Shown: piece by piece, positions 58,675-64,000 of the stretch
Position numbering within the stretch: position 1 is the first letter of the stretch
Layout: the number at the start of each line of letters is the position of its first letter
From: Planktothrix sp. FACHB-1365
GTDB taxonomy: Bacteria > Cyanobacteriota > Cyanobacteriia > Cyanobacteriales > Microcoleaceae
Assembly (NCBI RefSeq): GCF_014697575.1
Contig: NZ_JACJSC010000007.1
Span: 124,001-188,000, forward strand
Length of the DNA stretch: 64,000 nucleotides
Direction of reading: 5' to 3'
Position numbers and translations under genes: made by a program
The notes under the pieces: generated by a model
The model's database searches: none
Told to the model about the DNA's origin: nothing
Seen by the model: only the letters and a program-made list of their open reading frames with translations

Positions 58675-61026
58675 GTGGATAATTTTTATTGGCTTGACGA
58701 AATTCAACCTTCTGATCGGGAAGTTGTCGGGGAGCAAGCATTCTATTTAAGCCATTTACTCCGTCAAGGTCATCCGATATTACCGGGTTTCGTTGTGACG
58801 GCTCAATTATTCTGGGAATTTATACAAACGATTGACTGGTTAGAACCCTTGTTTGTAGATTTACCCCAATCATCCCTTTATTTTGATGTCAATCAACCGC
58901 GTCAATTACAAGCGATCGCTCAACACCTTTGTCAACAACTCATCGATACCCCTTTACCCGAACCTTGGGTTCAACAAATTCAAGCTTATATTAACCAATT
59001 AAATACACCTGCATTGATATTTTATCCAAGCTTGAGTATTCCCCATCAATCCCCAATATCAGGACTATTAGAATCGGTAATGGGTTGGGGAGATGCTGAA
59101 GCCGCTTTATTAGGACTTAAACAAGCATACTGTGAATTTTTTCGGGCTAGAAGTTTATTATATTGGCAACGATGTGGTGTGCGATTACAAGATTTACAAC
59201 CTACGGTATTAGTTCAACCCCTTCACTCTGCGATCGCGTCTGGATTGGTTCAAATTCAGCCTGATGCTTGGGAAATCCACTCAACTTGGGGTTTAGAATT
59301 TTCACTGCGATGGGGAGAGAACTATCCTGATCTTTATAGAATTCAACCCCAAACCGCAAGGATTGAATATCAACATTTAGGCTCTAAAACAATTGTCTAT
59401 GATTTAAAATCTTCTCCGCAGCAACCGACCCAATATCCCATTCCTCAAAAGCAATTTGGAACAGGAGTTACTCAACTTCCAATTTACGCCACCTTAGTTT
59501 CTGAACAACAACCGGAATTTTCCCTGACCCCTCAACAACTCCAACAGTTAATTGAAAGAACTCAACAGGTTATCAACGATTTACCTGTGATCACCCAATT
59601 CCATTGGGGTTTATTTCAATCGTCCCAGAACCCAGAACCTGAATTATATCTCGCTGGGGTTGGATCTCCTGAAATCTGTCTTTTATCTCATCCGTTGAAT
59701 TCTGAGTCTACCCCTGAACGTCAACCGCCTTTTCAAGGACTGGCGGTGGCTTCTGGACAATGTAGGGGCACTGCTTACATCCTGACTACCCCAGACTCTA
59801 TTCCCTCCCAGTTACCCGATAATACGGTGTTAGTGGTTCCTGCGATTACTTGGGATTATTTACCGTTATTAAAGCAATGTGTGGGAATTGTGGCTGAACA
59901 AGGGGGAATGACCAGTCATGGTGCAATTGTGGCGAGAGAACTGGGAATCCCTGCGGTCTGTGGTATTGTGAATGCAACAGTACAAATTAAAACAGGTGAG
60001 TCCGTGTTTGTAGATGGTAAGCGCGGAGAAGTTTATTTTATGGAACAAAATCATTCGGTGAATGAAGGGTTATCAGAACAAAATCTTCAGCAACAACGCT
60101 TCTTTGAAACCCACTTCATACCGAACGCAACCCCCTTGATGGTCAATATTAGTCAATCGAGTTCTATACAACATCTTCCTGCTTTACCGATTGATGGAGT
60201 CGGTTTACTCCGTTCAGAATTAATGGCGATTGAAGTGTTAGAATTTCCTCAACATCCCCCTGTTTCTGAGGAAAACCGAAGCAAATCCTATAATTTTAGT
60301 CGCTGGATTGAACCGGAACAACAGCTTGAATTTGTTCAAAGAATGGTAGAACCTTTGCATCAATTGGCTATTATTCTATCTTCTCGACCGCTCTATTATC
60401 GAGCGTTAGACTTAAGAGAAAAAGGGAATTTCCCCATTTCTAATTTCCCATCCCCCGAACGTCTGGCGTTATTTGATTTAGAACTTCAAATTTTATTACA
60501 ATTATATGAATCCGGTTATCAAAACATTTATCTAATTTTACCGTTTATTCGTTGCGTTGAAGAGTTTTTAATCTATCGTTATCGCATTGAAAGTTCAGGA
60601 TTAAGTCATTATCCTCAGTTTCAAGTTTGGATTATGGCAGAAGTGCCATCGCTGTTATTTTCATTACCCGATTATGTCAAAGCAGGAGTGCAAGGTATTT
60701 CTATTGGAACGAATGATCTCACGCAATTATTATTCGGAATTGATCGCAATCAAATCCACAGTTCTCCTGACAATCAGATTGAATATGAACGCCATCCTGC
60801 GTTAAAAAAAGCGATAAAACAGTTCATTAAAAAGGCGAGAAAAGCCAAAATTCCTTGCTCAATTTGTGGCGATGCACCCGCCTTATATCCTGAATTAATT
60901 GAAGATTTAGTGCGTTGGGGAATTACATCAATTTCTGTTAATTTAGATGTCGTTGAATCCACCCATACCGCGATTACCAAATCCGAAAAACGCATCCTGC
61001 TTAAAGCTGCACGTCAACAAATTTAG
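58675..61026 (+). CDS. PEP synthase-like PEP-utilising protein with an eroded ATP-grasp domain
   Basis: 783 residues from GTG 58675. The N-terminal 330 residues align in outline with the PpsA/PPDK ATP-grasp domain (LPGFVVTAQLFWEFIQTID) but lack its GGKNASLGEM start and the RSSATxED ATP-site motif. The central phosphohistidine domain is intact (GGMTSHGAIVARELGIPAVC). The C-terminal PEP-binding barrel has GVGLLRSELM, YYRALDLREKGN, SIGTNDLTQL and the Cys in CSICGDAPAL. It may therefore use PEP chemistry but not the ATP half-reaction. It lies 1.9 kb from the PTS genes and shares His and PEP domains with enzyme I. Confidence 0.85.
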   Translation: MDNFYWLDEIQPSDREVVGEQAFYLSHLLRQGHPILPGFVVTAQLFWEFIQTIDWLEPLFVDLPQSSLYFDVNQPRQLQAIAQHLCQQLIDTPLPEPWVQQIQAYINQLNTPALIFYPSLSIPHQSPISGLLESVMGWGDAEAALLGLKQAYCEFFRARSLLYWQRCGVRLQDLQPTVLVQPLHSAIASGLVQIQPDAWEIHSTWGLEFSLRWGENYPDLYRIQPQTARIEYQHLGSKTIVYDLKSSPQQPTQYPIPQKQFGTGVTQLPIYATLVSEQQPEFSLTPQQLQQLIERTQQVINDLPVITQFHWGLFQSSQNPEPELYLAGVGSPEICLLSHPLNSESTPERQPPFQGLAVASGQCRGTAYILTTPDSIPSQLPDNTVLVVPAITWDYLPLLKQCVGIVAEQGGMTSHGAIVARELGIPAVCGIVNATVQIKTGESVFVDGKRGEVYFMEQNHSVNEGLSEQNLQQQRFFETHFIPNATPLMVNISQSSSIQHLPALPIDGVGLLRSELMAIEVLEFPQHPPVSEENRSKSYNFSRWIEPEQQLEFVQRMVEPLHQLAIILSSRPLYYRALDLREKGNFPISNFPSPERLALFDLELQILLQLYESGYQNIYLILPFIRCVEEFLIYRYRIESSGLSHYPQFQVWIMAEVPSLLFSLPDYVKAGVQGISIGTNDLTQLLFGIDRNQIHSSPDNQIEYERHPALKKAIKQFIKKARKAKIPCSICGDAPALYPELIEDLVRWGITSISVNLDVVESTHTAITKSEKRILLKAARQQI

Positions 61027-61117
61027 AGCCGGGAACAGGGGAAAAAGAGGAGACAATTCTAATTCCAAAACCCCTTTAATGCTGACTGTTCCCTGTTCCC
61101 AGTTAAGCTGTTCCCAC

Positions 61118-61639
61118 TTAATATTGAGTCCGTTGGAAAGCTTCTTCGGGTGAAATATTACCGTAAATCACAGATAAAATTCCCGGTAAATAATCATCCA
61201 TTGTGGTGATGCTGGTATAGATTAAATGTTTAATAAATGCCGGAGTGAGAGCGGCATCTTCCGCATCTAAGCTGGTTTTATAGCGAACTTCACCATCGTG
61301 GAAATTCAGTTCAAAGTTTCCAACTACTGTGCCATAATTAAGCATCGTAATAAACGCCGCCATATTATAACGTTTATAATCAGGAACTTTCACCGGACAA
61401 ATAGAATAAACGGCAATTTGTCGTTCTGCTTCCCGAACAACTGTATAACAATCAAATCGTCCATTTTTACCTTCCACTCCCAATGCTAAGACCCGCCGAT
61501 GTTCAATTTCTCTATAAACCCAACCATCTAGGTTCATAAAATCAATGAGAACATCAAATACAGCCCGATCACTGGGGTAATCTTGAGACATTAATTCCGG
61601 GTTTTGTACTTCAGGGTTTTGTTCTGACACAGTAAACAT
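61118..61639 (-). CDS. YbjN domain-containing protein
   Basis: 173 residues. The YbjN fold is a type III secretion chaperone-like sensor of unknown function, widespread in cyanobacteria. Core parts: AVFDVLIDFMNLDGWVYREI, VLALGVEGKNGRFDCYTVVR, MAAFITMLNYGTVVGNFELN and RYKTSLDAEDAALTPAFIKH. No catalytic motif. It overlaps nothing and is followed on the same strand side by an unrelated hypothetical gene 57 bases upstream. The start could also be the internal Met at MSQDYPSDR. Confidence 0.85.
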   Translation of the reverse strand: MFTVSEQNPEVQNPELMSQDYPSDRAVFDVLIDFMNLDGWVYREIEHRRVLALGVEGKNGRFDCYTVVREAERQIAVYSICPVKVPDYKRYNMAAFITMLNYGTVVGNFELNFHDGEVRYKTSLDAEDAALTPAFIKHLIYTSITTMDDYLPGILSVIYGNISPEEAFQRTQY

Positions 61640-61696
61640 CCTTAATTTTCCTAATCTTTACAAAATTCTATGAATACTAACTTCAACAATTACGCT

Positions 61697-62293
61697 CTAT
61701 GTTCGGTTTTCTTGCGTTGGAATATTATACGCAATTTTATTATCTTTGGCAGTTTGGTAAGCAATATTAGTTAATTCATAATAAATCGGGGAATAAAGAG
61801 AGTAAAGTTGACCATAATAAAATCGATTTCGATATCGATAATAATCTTGAACTTTTTTTCTAATGACTAAGGGTAAATGAGGATTCTTTTCAAAGGTTTG
61901 ATCCCGGCGTTCAATCACCCATTTAATTTCCTGTAAATCAACTCCCTGAGTGATTAACTGAAAACACTGTTCAATGACTTGACGAATTTTTTCCCGTTCT
62001 TTAGCTTGAAATTCTAAGCCTTCTTGCTCTGGATTTCCAGCTAATAATTCTAACCGATAAGCTCCTTGTGGGTTAGCGTGGGGATACCAGCCCAATTTTA
62101 AGCGATCGCCAGTTTGATTAATAATCCAGTCTGTTCCATTAAACTTAAGGGGTTGAATCATCAGCAAGTTTTCATTATAAAACTGCTCATTGACAATACG
62201 GCCATCTTGAATGAATGGATCTTCATCCCCAAAAGTATTATGAGTGATTGCCCAACCACTGGGAATATTCAGACGCACAAGTTTTGAATACAT
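61697..62293 (-). CDS. Hypothetical protein
   Basis: 198 residues, soluble, no signal peptide. The N-terminal part is beta-rich (VRLNIPSGWAITHNTFGDED, LLMIQPLKFNGTDWIINQTG, LKLGWYPHANPQGAYRLELL) and the C-terminal half is charged and aromatic (YYRYRNRFYYGQLYSLYSPI). I do not recognise a family; the start with a strongly conserved-looking block hints at a cyanobacterial-specific protein. It precedes the YbjN gene on the same strand and may be cotranscribed. Confidence 0.65.
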   Translation of the reverse strand: MYSKLVRLNIPSGWAITHNTFGDEDPFIQDGRIVNEQFYNENLLMIQPLKFNGTDWIINQTGDRLKLGWYPHANPQGAYRLELLAGNPEQEGLEFQAKEREKIRQVIEQCFQLITQGVDLQEIKWVIERRDQTFEKNPHLPLVIRKKVQDYYRYRNRFYYGQLYSLYSPIYYELTNIAYQTAKDNKIAYNIPTQENRT

Positions 62294-62514
62294 AAATTAG
62301 GATTGACTGGATCAAGACTCAAGGTAAACCATGAGAACCAATGCTGTCAGCAGCAGTTGATGTTGCTTTCAGCTTACTTCTGGTGGAATTATAATGCAAC
62401 TTCTGATCTATATCATGTTTTTTCCTCAATTGCAGGGTGAAAATCAATGTCCCTTTTCCGGATCGAAGGTTGGCAGGCGGATCAGTGGAAGTAGGATTGC
62501 GTTGAAGTAAGTTT

Positions 62515-62985
62515 ATGTTTAAATCTCGTATTTTAATCTTAACGACCCTAGTAACGACTCTCAGCTTAGGGTTAGCTTCCTCAAGTCTAGCTGAATGGTT
62601 TTATGGCTATCCTGACAGGTTTTCTGACTATCCTGCGTCACCTTCTGACTCTAAGGTAGAAGCAACCGTTGATCCCCGTCAATTGATCACGGTGAGATTA
62701 CGGAATAAAACTGACCAAACCCTAGTTTATGCCTTAGCCAATGATAATTCTCAACACTTAGCACCGGGTAAAACGGGAGAATTTTTAGTTCGGGTGGGAC
62801 GTCAACCCGGAGAAACGAGTACAATTTTAATTAACACGCCCGACTATACTTACCCATTAATTTATAATGTCCGCGTTATTCCCAAAAATACATTAATGGT
62901 TGAAATTACCCCCACCCGTGCAGATAATCCCCACCAAGAACGTACCATTTATATTGATGAACAGGGAAGAGTTTACTCATTTTAA
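62515..62985 (+). CDS. Secreted hypothetical protein
   Basis: 156 residues. The signal peptide ILILTTLVTTLSLGLASSSLA is followed by AEWFYGYPDRFSDYPASPSD. The mature part is a small beta-sandwich-like domain (VEATVDPRQLITVRLRNKTD, LAPGKTGEFLVRVGRQPGET, YPLIYNVRVIPKNTLMVEIT). No Cys and no known motif. Unknown function, probably periplasmic or outer-membrane associated. It diverges from the hypothetical gene at 61697 and is followed by a composite heptad array. Confidence 0.7.
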   Translation: MFKSRILILTTLVTTLSLGLASSSLAEWFYGYPDRFSDYPASPSDSKVEATVDPRQLITVRLRNKTDQTLVYALANDNSQHLAPGKTGEFLVRVGRQPGETSTILINTPDYTYPLIYNVRVIPKNTLMVEITPTRADNPHQERTIYIDEQGRVYSF

Positions 62986-62990
62986 TTACA

Positions 62991-63091
62991 GCAGGGAACA
63001 GGCAACAGAGAATAGAAGCTTTCTTACCCATTACCCATTCCCTATTCGTAATTCGTAATTCGTAATTCGTAATTCGTAATTCCCTGTTCCC
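62991..63091. repeat. Composite heptad array: AACAGGG, ATTACCC, TTCGTAA
   Basis: It shows the same serial order as at 33645-33717, with five TTCGTAA copies (about 63046-63080), and ends in CCCTGTTCCC, the reverse of its AACAGGG start. It fills the gap to moaE. Confidence 0.9.
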
Positions 63092-63092
63092 T

Positions 63093-63602
63093 TTAACAAT
63101 TAATTTCACAAGCCCCAATACTCACCCAACTACTTGAACCATCTTTCCAATGTTCTTTTTTCCAAATAGGTGCAGTATGTTTTAACGTATCAATTGCATA
63201 TTGACAAGCTTCAAAGGCTTCTCGACGGTGAGGACAACCCACCGCAATTAAAACACTAATTTCACCAATTCTTAAACGTCCAACCCGATGATGAATCACT
63301 ACACGAGTCACATCTAACCATTGTTGGCGGATGTCCGCAGCAATTTTTTCAAATACTTTTAAAGCCATCGGTTGATAAGCTTGATATTCTAAAGATTCTA
63401 CAGGTTGACCTTGGGTTTGATTTCTCACCATTCCACTCATGACCACAATTGCACCATTCCTGGGGTCATCAGCTAAAGCATAAATTTCCTCTAATAAAAG
63501 AGGTGCAATTGTAATCGAAAAACTATCCTGAAACGGAGAAGGAGTCAGTGTTAAATCCTTCTCCAAATCATTAGAAACAATCACAACTTTGGACTCCTCC
63601 AT
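63093..63602 (-). CDS. moaE: Molybdopterin synthase catalytic subunit MoaE
   Basis: 169 residues from ATG 63602; a TTG codon directly before it is possible. MoaE, with thiocarboxylated MoaD, inserts sulfur into precursor Z to make molybdopterin. Typical parts: NGAIVVMSGMVRNQTQGQPV, ALKVFEKIAADIRQQW, IHHRVGRLRIGEISVLIAVG, HRREAFEACQYAIDTLKHTA, and the catalytic Lys pair in PIWKKEHWKDGSSSWV. No other molybdenum-cofactor gene is in the window. Confidence 0.96.
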   Translation of the reverse strand: MEESKVVIVSNDLEKDLTLTPSPFQDSFSITIAPLLLEEIYALADDPRNGAIVVMSGMVRNQTQGQPVESLEYQAYQPMALKVFEKIAADIRQQWLDVTRVVIHHRVGRLRIGEISVLIAVGCPHRREAFEACQYAIDTLKHTAPIWKKEHWKDGSSSWVSIGACEINC

Positions 63603-63690
63603 CAATGGATGAATAGGTTCAGAGTTTTAATCAGAAACCTAGTTTCTACATCCATTCTATTTTAATCGATTGTTTGCGATTATTTTAAAT

Positions 63691-64000
63691 TTAGGGTTGA
63701 GCACTATCGGTTGACTGAGGTTGTTCAACGGGTTTTTGATCAGCTAGTTTTAATAATTCAGGAACAGTGACAAAGGTATACCCCTGCTCTTTCAGTTTTT
63801 TGATAATAGTGGGTAAAGCTTGTACCGTTGCTGAACGATCTCCGCCCCCATCGTGCATTAAAATAATTCCACCGGATTTAGCTTGTTTTAAAACATTATT
63901 AATAATGCCTTCCGATGAAGATTTCCAATCCTGTGAATCCACTGACCACATAATATTAACGTGATTTTGCTTCAACACATAATCTACTAATCCGTTATCT
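63691..64000 (-). CDS. Polysaccharide deacetylase (NodB fold), 5' end outside window
   Basis: Only the C-terminal 100 or so codons are present; the frame continues open to the right edge (DNGLVDYVLKQNHVNIMWSV). NodB-type features: IMWSVDSQDWK, GGIILMHDGGGDRSATVQAL (the conserved His of the catalytic site) and IIKKLKEQGYTFVTVPELL. These enzymes remove N-acetyl groups from peptidoglycan or exopolysaccharide. A short Gln/Pro/Ser-rich tail ends the protein. Confidence 0.85.
   Translation of the reverse strand, partial: DNGLVDYVLKQNHVNIMWSVDSQDWKSSSEGIINNVLKQAKSGGIILMHDGGGDRSATVQALPTIIKKLKEQGYTFVTVPELLKLADQKPVEQPQSTDSAQP

Overview
The window comes from a filamentous cyanobacterium, most likely of the Oscillatoriales (Planktothrix/Oscillatoria-like). 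Lineage markers are the phycobilisome core-membrane linker ApcE, the NDH-1 subunit NdhN, the clock-input Fe-S protein LdpA, a SpoIIIAA/Ycf45-type R3H ATPase, a Ser/Thr kinase fused to a GUN4 domain, the cyanobacterial ribosomal gene order (L3 through PrfA without S14 or L30), and many HIP1 octamers (GCGATCGC). The genus is inference; no search was run.

Layout. 1-2.7 kb: a CYP38-like cyclophilin (cut by the window edge), diverging from efp-accB, then a GerMN-domain protein. 2.7-6.6 kb: repeats, a Ser/Thr kinase-GUN4 gene broken by an in-frame stop, and a methyltransferase. 6.9-9.7 kb: apcE, three linker repeats, own terminator. 10-12 kb: a divergent chemoreceptor and smpB. 12-22.5 kb (minus strand): a chemosensory cluster cheR-cheW-mcp-mcp-cheA/REC-cheB plus a FecR-type exported protein. 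22.8-26.4 kb (minus): R3H ATPase, ldpA, ndhN. 26.4-27.6 kb: a degenerate stretch with a possible IS200/IS605 remnant. 27.6-46 kb: the ribosomal superoperon with secY, adk, infA, rpmJ, rpoA, truA and prfA. 46-52 kb: accessory genes (response regulator, ABC-F, Uma2, a secreted protein, a cyanovirin-N homolog, a TusA-like protein without the catalytic Cys). 52.3-56.8 kb: an apparently complete sugar phosphotransferase system, an EIIA-HPr-EI fusion followed by a PtsG-like EIICB. 57-64 kb: RTX protein, ComF, a PEP-synthase-like protein, YbjN, two unknown proteins, MoaE and a polysaccharide deacetylase cut by the window edge.

How the genes work together. The chemosensory cluster supplies receptors, coupling, kinase and adaptation but no free CheY; output may pass through the CheA receiver domain. 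The PTS pair contains every phosphotransfer residue from PEP to sugar (EI His/Cys, HPr His, EIIA His, EIIB Cys), so it could import and phosphorylate a glucose-type sugar by itself, which is unusual in cyanobacteria.

The strongest unexplained signal is repeat invasion. Period-7 tandem repeats of several unit sequences, and a family of near-perfect palindromes with constant arms and a covarying CATG-centred core, fill the gaps of the ribosomal operon. They have also entered coding sequence: a palindrome lies in frame inside truA, and heptad repeats supply the C-termini of L15 and of the PTS permease. In several genes (rpsS, rplP, secY) the repeat runs to within a few bases of the start codon, with no visible Shine-Dalgarno sequence.
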